From positions 1 through 35,488 of the IMG/VR virus record IMGVR_UViG_3300025617_000059: a stretch of DNA of 35,488 bases. One strand, written 5' to 3'. Under the pieces are notes generated by a model. That model saw nothing but the letters and a program-made list of their open reading frames with translations. It was not told where the DNA came from and did no database searches. Each line of letters begins with the position of its first letter. Position 1 is the first letter of the stretch. Shown piece after piece: positions 7,099 to 15,920 of this stretch. Source of the DNA: a virus. The position numbers and the translations under genes are program-made.

Positions 7099-9716
7099 TG
7101 AGTGTCTCCTGGGGTCTGATTAGATTTCGACCCTATCTTCTGGACCTCGGCATCTTGAATCTTAGCTGCCTCGTCAAAATCATCAAATGACGGAATATCT
7201 ACTTTGCCGCCAAAATAATTTGGATCATGTACAAACAGGATAACGTCAGGCTCGCCATTATTGAAGTCAGCAAAGTCAGCTTTATTCCAATTAGGCGGTG
7301 CGTATTCGTCATTCCAGCGAACTCTTGCTACTGGCCTAAAACCAGCAGTTTCGTAAATCGCAGGAAGATATGTGTCAAATGCATCTAGCTTTTTGCCGCC
7401 GGCTTGAACTGCGGCTTGGAGCATTGAGTAACCACCGCCTGAAGGCTCTGACTTTGATGCAAAGACGGCCACAATATCGCCATCAGGTTTAATGGCAAAT
7501 CCGCTGCCGTTCTCGGTTCTGAATAATCTTGCTTCAGATAGCTCTTCCGCAGATTTAATGTCGACTTGCGCCGCGTCAGCTCGGCCAGCCATAGCAGCTG
7601 TCATTTCCTGGTTATAGGTGACAGCGTCTGTCTTTGGAACTTCTTTGACGACGGGGACAGATAACCCGGCAGCTTCGTACTGACGGGCTGACACAGGGTC
7701 TGGATTAAGGACTAAAAGCCCATCTCCTCCATCCCCTTCAGCACTCGCTCGCGCGTAAGGCCCGGGTGTCGCTCCAAGGTTTTGGCTATCGCCTGTTCCC
7801 TCGGGTCCAGGTCGGCGCCCTGATCGGACGGTGCGCTGCTTGGCTCCGACACTTCTGAAGTCTGTGAGTCCCTCGCTTGCCGGTTCAACTCCAGCTTCAA
7901 CTTCATCGCTTCCGCGAACTCCTGGTCGTAACTCATTTTGTATTTTCTCCGATGCTGCTGAAAAAGACCCTGGTCGCGATGGTACGCCAAGATCAGTATA
8001 TAAGTTTTGCTCAAAGAACCACAGAACGGCCTGAGTATCTTGCTCTGAAAGATCTCCGTCACCTAAGTCATCAATGACCCTGGAAACAAACTCTTCCATG
8101 CGGGCGCGCTCCTGAAGATTTCTAGGCGCTTCCGCCAGCCCACCATCAGGATTTTTCATGCTGCCAAAGTGACGATTGTACGATCTACTGAACCAAGAAT
8201 CCTTGGTTGTTGCTTGATACCCATTAAGGTTCAAGCTGTACTTACCCGTCTTGTCGCCAAGTATCATCGACCCAAGGTGTAAGCTGTCTTTACCACCACC
8301 TACTCCACTTGGTCCGCTGCTTAGGCCAGCTGCCTTCCGTATATCTGTTAGCTCTTTAAGAGTATGCGGAGATAACCACCAATCGGCAAACCCGTCAACT
8401 CCTTTTGTTTCGACCAGATACTTAATGACTTTCATGCCAGCAGCAACCGATTGCTGCTTGGCTCCCCATCCAGCACCCTTAATGCCTTCTGTTACGGCAC
8501 CTGGGGCTGGCGGATTAAATGGTACAGAACCTGTTCTAAGGTAGCCAAGTAATGCAGCCGTGGCCGCCTTGGTGTTTCCTGGATCTACCTTCTGGCCAAT
8601 AGATGTTGGCGCCGCTAAAGCAGTCCACAGGACTCTTAAACTTTCATCGTCAGCAAGTCTCTCTAAACCAGGGATCTTTGATAAATTCTCAAAGGTCTGT
8701 CTAACATCATTGTCATACCAGCCCTTGCCGGAAGTGCCTTGCCCAAGTTGATATCTAATTTCATTTGCTGCGTCTGTTACCGCTAATGAAAAGTCGGCGT
8801 CATCATCTGGATTTAGTTTTCTACCATAGATTTGCTGGTGCTGATTGTTGAAGTAATCTGCAACATCATCAACTTTTGGCCGGGTGTTTCCCTTGCCTTG
8901 AGCAATAGTTTTTACTTCGTTTTGAGCTGCGGTTTTAACTTCATCACTTTGCCGAACGCCTACATAGAAAGCGTCGTCCTGAGTCTCCCCTAGCAACTTT
9001 TGAACGCCTACGATCACATCGTCGACTGGCTCTGTTGGGTCAAACCCAGAGCGCAATGTCGTACCAGTGCCACGCTCTGCCACACGCGCTGGCGCGCCAG
9101 CTGCGTAATCCACGGCGGAATCCTTTAACCACTTGGCGCCTTTAAGCAGCTGCTTGGCTCCAGGTATTGCATTGACAACAATCGATGACAGCTCTCCGCC
9201 GAGGTAGCCCTCGCCGAACGCTTCGACTTGCTCATCGCTAAAGCCGAGGTTCTTCCCTTGCTCTTTTAGCTTTTCCCCAACCATTGCAGACGGAACCAGC
9301 TTCAGCATTTCTAGGACGCCTTCTAGTTTCTTGCCTTCGTCTGCTGTAATCATGCCAGCTGCAATCAATGGCGGGAGACTGACTAAGTCGGGCAAAGTCA
9401 AAAGCACTGATGTTGTGAAACCTAGTGGAGCGCCAATTGCCTGAAACGCTTCACGCTCAAATATTTTCTTTTGCTCTTCCACTGGAAGCTCTGCCCTGCC
9501 GAGCATATAACTTGGGTCGGGTCGACCTGTTGCTCCAATCATTGGTTCAACGGATGTAACCTCTGGAGACTCGGCGATCTCGGCTCTCGTCGGCTCGACA
9601 GCTCTCGGAACCCAAGTAGTCATGCCGTCTTCGCCAACACTTAGGTCAAACTCATTAGAGCCAGATGACATTCTGTTGAAGCCTTGAGTCAGCGCGTCAT
9701 CAAATGTATTGCTCAT
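7095..9716 (-). CDS. Internal virion (ejection) protein with C-terminal GNAT-like domain and low-complexity linker
   Basis: The 873-residue protein is joined by ATGA and GTGA overlaps to both neighbours in the ejection block. Residues ~80-200 contain amphipathic and hydrophobic helices. Residues ~220-570 are helical. Residues ~595-675 are a Gly/Ser/Arg/Glu-rich disordered stretch. The last ~200 residues hold a compact domain (FAIKPDGDIVAVF, GGYSMLQAAVQAG, YETAGFRPVARV) resembling GNAT-like domains in polyvalent ejected proteins. The disordered stretch coincides with an internal overlapping gene (7712-7936). It is probably injected with the DNA and could act on host targets. The GNAT-like call is from pattern only. 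Confidence 0.65.
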   Translation of the reverse strand: MSNTFDDALTQGFNRMSSGSNEFDLSVGEDGMTTWVPRAVEPTRAEIAESPEVTSVEPMIGATGRPDPSYMLGRAELPVEEQKKIFEREAFQAIGAPLGFTTSVLLTLPDLVSLPPLIAAGMITADEGKKLEGVLEMLKLVPSAMVGEKLKEQGKNLGFSDEQVEAFGEGYLGGELSSIVVNAIPGAKQLLKGAKWLKDSAVDYAAGAPARVAERGTGTTLRSGFDPTEPVDDVIVGVQKLLGETQDDAFYVGVRQSDEVKTAAQNEVKTIAQGKGNTRPKVDDVADYFNNQHQQIYGRKLNPDDDADFSLAVTDAANEIRYQLGQGTSGKGWYDNDVRQTFENLSKIPGLERLADDESLRVLWTALAAPTSIGQKVDPGNTKAATAALLGYLRTGSVPFNPPAPGAVTEGIKGAGWGAKQQSVAAGMKVIKYLVETKGVDGFADWWLSPHTLKELTDIRKAAGLSSGPSGVGGGKDSLHLGSMILGDKTGKYSLNLNGYQATTKDSWFSRSYNRHFGSMKNPDGGLAEAPRNLQERARMEEFVSRVIDDLGDGDLSEQDTQAVLWFFEQNLYTDLGVPSRPGSFSAASEKIQNELRPGVRGSDEVEAGVEPASEGLTDFRSVGAKQRTVRSGRRPGPEGTGDSQNLGATPGPYARASAEGDGGDGLLVLNPDPVSARQYEAAGLSVPVVKEVPKTDAVTYNQEMTAAMAGRADAAQVDIKSAEELSEARLFRTENGSGFAIKPDGDIVAVFASKSEPSGGGYSMLQAAVQAGGKKLDAFDTYLPAIYETAGFRPVARVRWNDEYAPPNWNKADFADFNNGEPDVILFVHDPNYFGGKVDIPSFDDFDEAAKIQDAEVQKIGSKSNQTPGDTQ
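7712..7936 (-). CDS. Small overlapping (overprinted) gene inside the ejection-protein gene
   Basis: A 74-codon frame lies wholly within the gene at 7095-9716, on the same strand but in another frame. It starts MSYDQEFAEAMKLKLEL, has a Ser/Pro/Asp-rich centre and ends HPGLTRERVLKGMEEMGF. The C-terminal helix-turn pattern HPGLTxExx...GF is one I recall from small free-standing phage proteins. GGAGA lies nine bases before the ATG. Third codon positions are strongly G/C, unlike those of the host frame. In this interval the host frame encodes low-complexity residues, as expected when the other frame is under selection. The function is unknown, perhaps a minor virion or assembly protein. Confidence 0.65.
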   Translation of the reverse strand: MSYDQEFAEAMKLKLELNRQARDSQTSEVSEPSSAPSDQGADLDPREQAIAKTLERHPGLTRERVLKGMEEMGF

Positions 9717-11425
9717 TGTTGCGCCTCGATTCGTATCAGTAATGGTAAAAGCTTGTCTATTGCCTGTGTGCGCCTGGCTTCATTTGGATACAAGCCTGGG
9801 TTATTAGTAATTGCATCTAACAGCTCTTGAGCAGATAGGTTCTGCAAACTAGATATCGTCCTCAGCTCATCACCCAGCTGCTCTGCTGAACGCCTCAAGG
9901 AGTCGTTTGCCAGGTCATCACCGCTGCCTTCCAGATCCCTGATTGCGTCTCGCACAAACTGAAGCGCATCTATACCTGGGTTTGCATCCATAGCAATGAT
10001 TAGCTCGTTCTGGATCTTAGCAACTTCTTGCTGCGCGATTCTATTGACGCCAGCTGCGTTGAATAATGGTTGATCAGGCAGCCCGCGCGCACCTTTCAAG
10101 AAAGTAATCGCCTTGGTGTAAGACTGATTTTCTTGCGCCTTAATATCTGACATAAAGGTTTTGTAAGAAGAGATACTGAGGTCGCCGTCATTGAAGGCGC
10201 TATCAACATCACCTTGCGTCAACTGGTTGCGTAGCGACAAAACCTCTAGGTTGCGAACAACTTGCGGTTTATCAATTCCCGCTGTAGTCGCTGCCACCTC
10301 AGACTTAGACGCCCAAGCCGTAGGATCTTTTTTCTTCAGCTCCAAAAGAATAGACTCCATCTCTTCTCTTTCGCCGTTAAGGAACGCTACTGTAAAGCTA
10401 GCTTGTAGCTCATTTGACTCTTTAATCCTTTTCTTCTCTTTTGCTGATTCGGCTTGCGACTCCAGGCTGAACTTGTTAGACAGAGCTGCGTTCAGCTCAC
10501 CAAACAGAGTTCTGCGCTCTTGATTTGTTAATATGTCAAATGTCGCCTGGACCTCTTTGTCCTCAAACTTTTCGGTGCCGCCTTTCAATATGTTGAGCGC
10601 AACGCCAGGCTTTAACATTGCCTCATCCATCACAACACCAATCTTGGCGTCAGACACAGCCTTATCTAAGTCTGCTATCGCTTGTTTTGCGAAAGATGGG
10701 TCGTCGATTTGCATAGCGTATTCAAGGATCTTGTCCCTTGATGCCTCGATCATTTGGTCAACAGTAACAACTTCTTTTGTTTCTTCATTAACTTGCGGCC
10801 CAGCCCTGACTATTGTTTCTGCTGATCTAATGACGTTATCAACTCCAGCGCGGTAACTAATTTCTAAGTCTTTCTTTGCAGCGACAGCTTCTTGTTTAGC
10901 CGCTGCCAAATACGCTGAGTTAGAGCTAAGTCCAATTGACGCAGAAAACTGTTGCGCTGCGAGCGGGTCAATGGAGCGCAGGATTTCAGATTGAGAACTT
11001 GCTAAAAGCTGAAGCCGAGTTCCCATGTCGTCTAACGTGATCTCGCCTTTTTCATATGCGGTTTGAATCTCGGTAACAGACTTTCTGGCTTCGATCTCCA
11101 TTGACGTAGTCAGAGACGATAACGCGGCCTCCCTAGCTGTCTGACCAAACACAGTCGTCTTGTCACCAGGTACTTGTTTTGCTGGGTCTTCACCGCGTGC
11201 GATTGCATCTTTTAGCTGCTGGGCAGATGGTGCGTTGAGCGCGCCGTACTCACGACCTGTGACTTTAGCCTCGACCTCTGCTTGACGAAACGCAAAGTTA
11301 GACAGGCGATCTAACTGCTGGGACAAAACCTGACTTGTGCGCCCAGCTTCTTGAATACCGACGGTGGTCATCTGAGGGATTGATGCAGACTGGATTCCTG
11401 CTTTCTGATAGATCGGCATGACCAT
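9713..11425 (-). CDS. Internal virion (ejection) protein, helical
   Basis: The 570-residue protein lies between the small internal protein (11426-12010) and the 873-residue ejection protein, matching the position of T7 gp15-like core proteins. The sequence is almost entirely helix-forming, rich in Ala, Glu, Lys and Gln with coiled-coil stretches (~310-380). There is no membrane helix or catalytic motif. The start ATG immediately follows the TAA of the upstream gene. It overlaps the next gene as ATGA. Assignment rests on gene order, length and composition. Sequence-level similarity to a named family is not obvious to me. Confidence 0.6.
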   Translation of the reverse strand: MVMPIYQKAGIQSASIPQMTTVGIQEAGRTSQVLSQQLDRLSNFAFRQAEVEAKVTGREYGALNAPSAQQLKDAIARGEDPAKQVPGDKTTVFGQTAREAALSSLTTSMEIEARKSVTEIQTAYEKGEITLDDMGTRLQLLASSQSEILRSIDPLAAQQFSASIGLSSNSAYLAAAKQEAVAAKKDLEISYRAGVDNVIRSAETIVRAGPQVNEETKEVVTVDQMIEASRDKILEYAMQIDDPSFAKQAIADLDKAVSDAKIGVVMDEAMLKPGVALNILKGGTEKFEDKEVQATFDILTNQERRTLFGELNAALSNKFSLESQAESAKEKKRIKESNELQASFTVAFLNGEREEMESILLELKKKDPTAWASKSEVAATTAGIDKPQVVRNLEVLSLRNQLTQGDVDSAFNDGDLSISSYKTFMSDIKAQENQSYTKAITFLKGARGLPDQPLFNAAGVNRIAQQEVAKIQNELIIAMDANPGIDALQFVRDAIRDLEGSGDDLANDSLRRSAEQLGDELRTISSLQNLSAQELLDAITNNPGLYPNEARRTQAIDKLLPLLIRIEAQQ

Positions 11426-12010
11426 TTAAAAGCCTCCAGGAATCATTGAAGGCATCCCCAGGCTACTAGCTGTAGGATAAAAAGTATTCTGGACAGCTCC
11501 TGTAACACTGCCGCCTCCTGCAAAGCCGCCGACATTAGACGGAGCTGATCCAAGAGTGCCGACCGATGCGACTGCCATACCCATAGTTCCGATCGCACTA
11601 TATAAACCCTGGCGTCTAGCCTGAGACGCAGCGCTATTGTATTGAGCTGCGTTGATGTCGCCGGCAGCGATACTTAAGGCCGCGTTCTCTTCTGTCATGT
11701 AATACTCTCGCACACCCAACTTGGTGCCGTAGTCCTTGATTCCTTGAGCCGTGCCGCTATATGGATCTAGGCCACCTGACGCAGCTCTTGCAGTAACGGT
11801 CCCCAGGTTCTTGCGTAGCCGGCGCAAGACCTCAACGCCCTGCTCCTTATATTGGATTTCTGCGCGCTTGGCTTTGAGCGTCTCGGTTCTGGCTTGACGC
11901 TGATAAGCTTGCGCTTGCGCTCGACCAGCCTGAATCTGACCTAGTGCGCTAGTAGCGGATAATCCTAGCCCGATCATCTGTAATGTAGTTAGTCCTGCCA
12001 TTACTGCCAT
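11426..12010 (-). CDS. Small internal virion protein (T7 gp14-like position)
   Basis: The 194-residue protein has a short hydrophobic N-terminus (AGLTTLQMIGLGLSATSALG). A long charged helix follows (QAYQRQARTETLKAKRAEIQYKE, ~35-60), then a segment with LGTVTARAASGGLDPYSGTA and a Gly/Ala/Ser-rich C-terminus with a second hydrophobic stretch (~135-155). Small T7 gp14-like ejection proteins have this build and the same position after the tail tubular proteins. In T7, gp14 is ejected first and acts at the outer membrane; a similar role is inferred here. Confidence 0.65.
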   Translation of the reverse strand: MAVMAGLTTLQMIGLGLSATSALGQIQAGRAQAQAYQRQARTETLKAKRAEIQYKEQGVEVLRRLRKNLGTVTARAASGGLDPYSGTAQGIKDYGTKLGVREYYMTEENAALSIAAGDINAAQYNSAASQARRQGLYSAIGTMGMAVASVGTLGSAPSNVGGFAGGGSVTGAVQNTFYPTASSLGMPSMIPGGF

Positions 12011-12011
12011 A

Positions 12012-13991
12012 TTACTGTCCCACCGATACCTTATAGTCCAGAGCCAACACGTTCATCTTGAGCGGCACTGTCTGCGTAATTGTAATCTTACCTTCTTTGG
12101 TAAATCCGAGCAGAGGCCCAGTCTTTTTGATGCCTGTAAATTCTTGCACCGCTCGGTCTAGATTGTCTTCTCCAAACTGCCTAAACGCTACTTGCTCACC
12201 GTTAATAGTGACAGCCTGGGATTCAAAGTGTTCGCTGTTGATTTCTAATATCCGCTTCTTGAATCCCCGGATATTACCAGATGGCAGTCTTGGCTCTACA
12301 GGCATCGTCACGACTGTAGGTGTGTAATTCAAACCAATCGTATAACTCTCGGTTGCTGGGTCGGTAAAAGTAATCGACCCGCTGCTGACAGTCTTGTCGG
12401 CCTCGACGACACCATCTCTCACTACTTTGACAGTCTCTGCTTCTAGGTGATCTAGGCCAGAGACAGATGCAGTCGACGACCCAACGGTTGCGGTCTTCGC
12501 AGAATCTAAAGTCAAACCTTCAACAAACACCTCAACGTAGTAGACATCGCTGCCATTGATAGTTCTCTTGACCACGGCGTATGTGTCCGCGATATCGACG
12601 CCAACAGCAAGGTAGTCACCGTCTGTCGTCCACTCGGACGGAGCAATGATTTCCTGGGACCGCAACAATGTATAGCAAGCGATGCTGCCATCGTCTTCGT
12701 TGACGACCAATAGCTGATCTCCTTCATCGGTTGATGTTGCCTTGCGAACCGCAAGATCCGATGGAGATTTAAGTAAATGCGACGACAGTAGCGAGATCTT
12801 GGTTGTGACATAGCCTTGTACTGTGTCTGAGAATATGAACTCAGATAAAGCCTTGCCCTGACGCTGTACAAAGACCGTGGCGCCATCGACGTTAACTACC
12901 CGTATGCCAACCCTCGCTCCATTAGATGTTTGCTCCTGGACCGCTAGGTTGGACGGAGTGATAGGATCACCCAGAGTTTGCGGAATGTAGAACTCGCCGC
13001 CGGTAGTAAAGATCTGCAAATTACGACCAGCATACAAATCAACGATTGCATTGAATCGGCCAGTGTCTAGCGTTGCTTCAATCGCCGCGTCGTCAAAGTT
13101 TTCGCCTGGGTCAAAGTTAAAAAAGTTGCCTACCCGGCTGCCCCATATTGTAGATGGGCGCGATGATGCACCGCCAAAATACAACCGACCTTCGTAGAAT
13201 ACTGCGCTGCGCGGCCAACCCCTAGACGCTGACCAGGTATCTTCGTACCCAGTTTCCAAGTCCCAGTCGCCTGAACTGACAGCAGAGGTATCGAACAACG
13301 GCACCTCTGATATTGCTTTGACGACTGTGCCGCTAACGTAATCAATGATTCTCAGCCGCCCTTGTGGTGACACATTGATGTACTGATCGATGTGTGCAGC
13401 TAGAAATACTGAGCTGCTAGCAGTGAGCGTAATGTTGCCTGACGATGCGTCTGGAGTAATGGTTGCTGCTGGGTTGGATGAGCTGATCGTGAATGCGTGC
13501 TTAGGAACGAAATTAAAAGATAGAGTGCTGACCGTCCATGATGAGTCAGACGCGCCCCTAACAATTTTTTGTGGGGCCATCCCTTCTTGTACAACGATCA
13601 ATGTGTCTGCTGACTGCGCCCAACACATTGTAGAAATAACCGAGCTGGTAATCAATGAAACGCTTAGATAGTCATTACCGCTGCCGTTGATATCCGTGAT
13701 CAGCTCACCATCCTTGTAGACGTGCATTTGCTGATCCACAAAAATCAGCATATAGCTGTCATCTACTGAGAACTCAAACGGAACCATTCGCACAGCTGTC
13801 CCAGCAGCTGATGGCAGTGTTGAAATGTACTTGCTTCCATTGCGGCGAACAAAGCCGCCCTGGGGCTGCACAATGATGTTAGTGGCAGATTCTAGGCCGT
13901 TATAGTATTGCTGCAAGTCAATACGCGCACGCAGCTTTGGATCAAGCTCTCCAGAAGTAAAGTTGGTCTGAACTTGAACAACACGGCTCAT
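12012..13991 (-). CDS. Tail tubular protein B (nozzle), gp12-like
   Basis: The 659-residue beta-rich protein has an N-terminal signature typical of podovirus tail tubular B / stabilisation proteins: VQTNFTSGELDPKLRARIDLQQYYNGLE, then NIIVQPQGGFVRRNGSKYI. A later block contains GWPRSAVFYEGRLYFGG and PSTIWGSRVGNFFNFDPG, also characteristic. It overlaps the gp11-like gene by four bases and is somewhat shorter than T7 gp12 (794 residues). It should form the hexameric nozzle of the short tail. The identification is strong from motif pattern and order. Confidence 0.9.
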   Translation of the reverse strand: MSRVVQVQTNFTSGELDPKLRARIDLQQYYNGLESATNIIVQPQGGFVRRNGSKYISTLPSAAGTAVRMVPFEFSVDDSYMLIFVDQQMHVYKDGELITDINGSGNDYLSVSLITSSVISTMCWAQSADTLIVVQEGMAPQKIVRGASDSSWTVSTLSFNFVPKHAFTISSSNPAATITPDASSGNITLTASSSVFLAAHIDQYINVSPQGRLRIIDYVSGTVVKAISEVPLFDTSAVSSGDWDLETGYEDTWSASRGWPRSAVFYEGRLYFGGASSRPSTIWGSRVGNFFNFDPGENFDDAAIEATLDTGRFNAIVDLYAGRNLQIFTTGGEFYIPQTLGDPITPSNLAVQEQTSNGARVGIRVVNVDGATVFVQRQGKALSEFIFSDTVQGYVTTKISLLSSHLLKSPSDLAVRKATSTDEGDQLLVVNEDDGSIACYTLLRSQEIIAPSEWTTDGDYLAVGVDIADTYAVVKRTINGSDVYYVEVFVEGLTLDSAKTATVGSSTASVSGLDHLEAETVKVVRDGVVEADKTVSSGSITFTDPATESYTIGLNYTPTVVTMPVEPRLPSGNIRGFKKRILEINSEHFESQAVTINGEQVAFRQFGEDNLDRAVQEFTGIKKTGPLLGFTKEGKITITQTVPLKMNVLALDYKVSVGQ

Positions 13992-14605
13992 CCGCGCACC
14001 GCAATCAAGGTAAAGTCTTGGAATGCCTCGTTGGAGTTGTTTGCTCCATCAATGCTAGCCGCGACCCGGAAGTATCCTCCCCGGCGATTCTCAGCAACTG
14101 TGCCAAATGCCTTTTGCTCAAAATACTGAGCCTTGGTGATCTGATCCGTTACTGTCTCAGCAATCTCTGCTGCCATTGCATATTTAAGCAACTGCACAAA
14201 GTATGTAGGCAAGGCCGACTCGCCTACTGAATTCTGATAATCAACAAAGATTGTCTCTTCGTTTGTATTCAAGCTTGTGCCAAATATCTCCCATCCGTAT
14301 TGGATTGGAGCAACACTGGTTGCGCTTGTATTAAATACAGCCCTGACCCCTGACATCATGTCGCCAGGCAAGGCGTACTGATACTTCCACTCGTTTGCCG
14401 GAGTCGATGTCAGTCGGGATAGCTGCACTTTCTTAAATGACCACGACCAGGGATAGGACGCGATAATGGAATCTTTCAAATCATCATATAATCTGTCGCA
14501 GATCTGCGCTGCGTCAGTGCCGTCCGAAAACGACGAAAGAGGCGATGCCCCTAATAGAATCAATGCGTCCGAACAGATGGACAGTTTGGTATCACCTGAT
14601 GCCAT
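13988..14605 (-). CDS. Tail tubular protein A (adaptor), gp11-like
   Basis: The 205-residue protein shows the typical opening of gp11-type adaptors (LSICSDALILLGASPLSSFSDGTDAAQICDRLYDDLKDSIIASYPWSW spans about residues 8-55). The family repeatedly shows a Leu-Gly-rich first helix, a Y-pattern helix and a PWSWS motif, as seen here. A later Tyr-rich helix ends RGGYFRVA. The ATG follows a TGAGGTGAC ribosome binding site and lies just after a hairpin. The gene is coupled to tail tubular B by an ATGA overlap. It forms the ring joining portal and nozzle. Confidence 0.88.
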   Translation of the reverse strand: MASGDTKLSICSDALILLGASPLSSFSDGTDAAQICDRLYDDLKDSIIASYPWSWSFKKVQLSRLTSTPANEWKYQYALPGDMMSGVRAVFNTSATSVAPIQYGWEIFGTSLNTNEETIFVDYQNSVGESALPTYFVQLLKYAMAAEIAETVTDQITKAQYFEQKAFGTVAENRRGGYFRVAASIDGANNSNEAFQDFTLIAVRG

Positions 14606-14621
14606 GCGTCACCTCATGTAG

Positions 14622-14643
14622 AAAAGGCTCCCCGGAGGGAGCC
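14622..14643 (-). terminator. Intrinsic terminator-like hairpin after the capsid/decoration unit
   Basis: On the leftward strand a 7-bp stem, GGCTCCC/GGGAGCC with a TCCG loop, is followed by TTTTC. It lies between the 91-residue virion protein and tail tubular A. The T tract is short, so it probably only weakens read-through. This would lower tail-gene expression relative to capsid. Confidence 0.6.
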
Positions 14644-14650
14644 GATCTAT

Positions 14651-14926
14651 TTAGTCTGCGTCAGCAACGCTGATGGCTGTACCATCAGAAACGTCGACAA
14701 CTGTTCCAGTGTTTGACAACACAATGACCAGTGACGCTGTTGGTGTAGCTGAGTCACGAACGTACATCAGATCACCGACTTTCAATAAGTCAGCTGCATC
14801 ATTGAAGTAGCCTGATGTGTTCACTGTGGCGATCGCATCAGCAGATGTGTATGACCACATTTGCGGAGCGTTGCCAGCTTTTGACTGGCCGCCAATTGGC
14901 TGTAAGCCGTCTACTGAATATGCCAT
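14651..14926 (-). CDS. Small capsid-associated protein (decoration/head fibre candidate)
   Basis: The 91-residue protein is encoded 12 bases after the major capsid gene and lies in the same transcriptional segment between the capsid promoter and the hairpin at 14622. Visible pattern: MAYSVDGLQPIGG, WSYTSADAIATVNTSGYFN, LKVGDLMYVRDS, then TVVDVSDGT. I recall this layout from small proteins encoded next to the capsid gene in related podophages. A beta-rich fold without membrane segments, and likely high expression, fit a decoration or head-fibre role. That role is inferred, not shown. Confidence 0.6.
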   Translation of the reverse strand: MAYSVDGLQPIGGQSKAGNAPQMWSYTSADAIATVNTSGYFNDAADLLKVGDLMYVRDSATPTASLVIVLSNTGTVVDVSDGTAISVADAD

Positions 14927-14938
14927 GTTTCAGTCTCC

Positions 14939-15781
14939 TTATGATTCGCGGCAAGTAATGTTCACGATACCTTCGTCATCGATCGACACTGCACCAGCTG
15001 AGAACATTGAAGCAACCAGGAAACTGGTCTTTTCAGCAATGTAATCAACACGGCTGGTCTGACCCATGCCAACACCCAATCCAAGCGCATCACGATGGAA
15101 TGCGTAGACTGTGCGATCGTTAGATCCGTCGATTGGCAAACCACCTTCATCACGGTCGCCAAGTGTTACCACGTTGAAACCGAGGAATGTGTTGATGTCG
15201 CCTTGGACAAGAGCCTTCACAGTGTTGAAATCAGAAGACGTGACCTCTGTTTCACCAAGCAGCGAATCCAAAGAATTTGCATGGATAACCAATACACGAC
15301 CGTCAGCCGGTACGTTCTTGGCATCTAACGCCTTCTTTGCAGCGCGCATTTTGGCTACGTTCAAGTTTGAGTCTGTGCCTCCAATGTCGTTGCCGACAGT
15401 ATTTGGAGAAGACGCTGCCGCTAATGCATCAAGACAAACCTGATCCATGCGACGTGCAATTGCACCTGACACAACTTGTACAAGCTCTTGGCGCTCGTTG
15501 AAGTTGATTTTTTGCTGGTTGAAAATGTCTGAGTATTCTGCCGCAATGAAGTCGGACATAGTCGCAGTGACTTGCGAATATGAGACATTCAACGGAGTTA
15601 CATCAGTCTGTGGTACGCGGATAGTCGCTGTGCCTTTCCCGATCTTAGGGAATTTAACAGTCGAACCTTCGACGTTGCTACGCTCGCGTGTGAGGCCAGC
15701 CAACATACGTTGACCCTGATAGGCTTGTTTGACCTCACTGTCGAAAAGCGTAACAAAAGCGTTTGATACTTGAATCGCCAT
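14939..15781 (-). CDS. Major capsid protein
   Basis: The 280-residue protein is encoded directly after the scaffold. Features of HK97-fold capsid proteins of podoviruses are visible: an N-arm (VSNAFVTLFDSEVKQAYQG), an extended-loop-like strand pair (STVKFPKIGKGTATIRVP), a spine-type helix (QELVQVVSGAIARRMDQVCLDAL, ~100-122), and an A-domain segment with LVIHANSLDSLL and FLGFNVVTLGD. It is shorter than T7 gp10A (345 residues). An AAGGAAG ribosome binding site precedes the ATG. Its own promoter lies upstream. Identification rests on order and overall pattern; I am confident. Confidence 0.88.
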   Translation of the reverse strand: MAIQVSNAFVTLFDSEVKQAYQGQRMLAGLTRERSNVEGSTVKFPKIGKGTATIRVPQTDVTPLNVSYSQVTATMSDFIAAEYSDIFNQQKINFNERQELVQVVSGAIARRMDQVCLDALAAASSPNTVGNDIGGTDSNLNVAKMRAAKKALDAKNVPADGRVLVIHANSLDSLLGETEVTSSDFNTVKALVQGDINTFLGFNVVTLGDRDEGGLPIDGSNDRTVYAFHRDALGLGVGMGQTSRVDYIAEKTSFLVASMFSAGAVSIDDEGIVNITCRES

Positions 15782-15892
15782 TTGTAGCTTCCTTCAATAA
15801 AAAAATAAATAAGGTTTCCAAACTCGCCACGGTTGTCCAGGGTGGGCCGTTCCTGCAAGTTACCGGCTCAGGAAAGAGTTATCGGTTAATGC

Positions 15893-15920
15893 AATATAAC
15901 TATTTTTTAAGGTGTGTCCA
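15893..15920 (-). promoter_or_regulatory. Sigma-70-type promoter for the major capsid gene
   Basis: Leftward strand: TGGACA (15920-15915), a 16-bp A/T-rich spacer, then TATATT (15898-15893). Each box matches consensus at five of six positions. It sits in the only sizeable gap among the virion genes, about 110 bp before the capsid ATG and just downstream of a terminator-like hairpin. This suggests separate, strong capsid transcription by host RNA polymerase. Confidence 0.6.

Noticed and set aside
7937-8062. N-terminal extension of the nested frame (to 8062)
   Set aside because: The extra 42 residues are a shadow of the ejection-protein frame; the good ribosome binding site belongs to the internal ATG at 7936.
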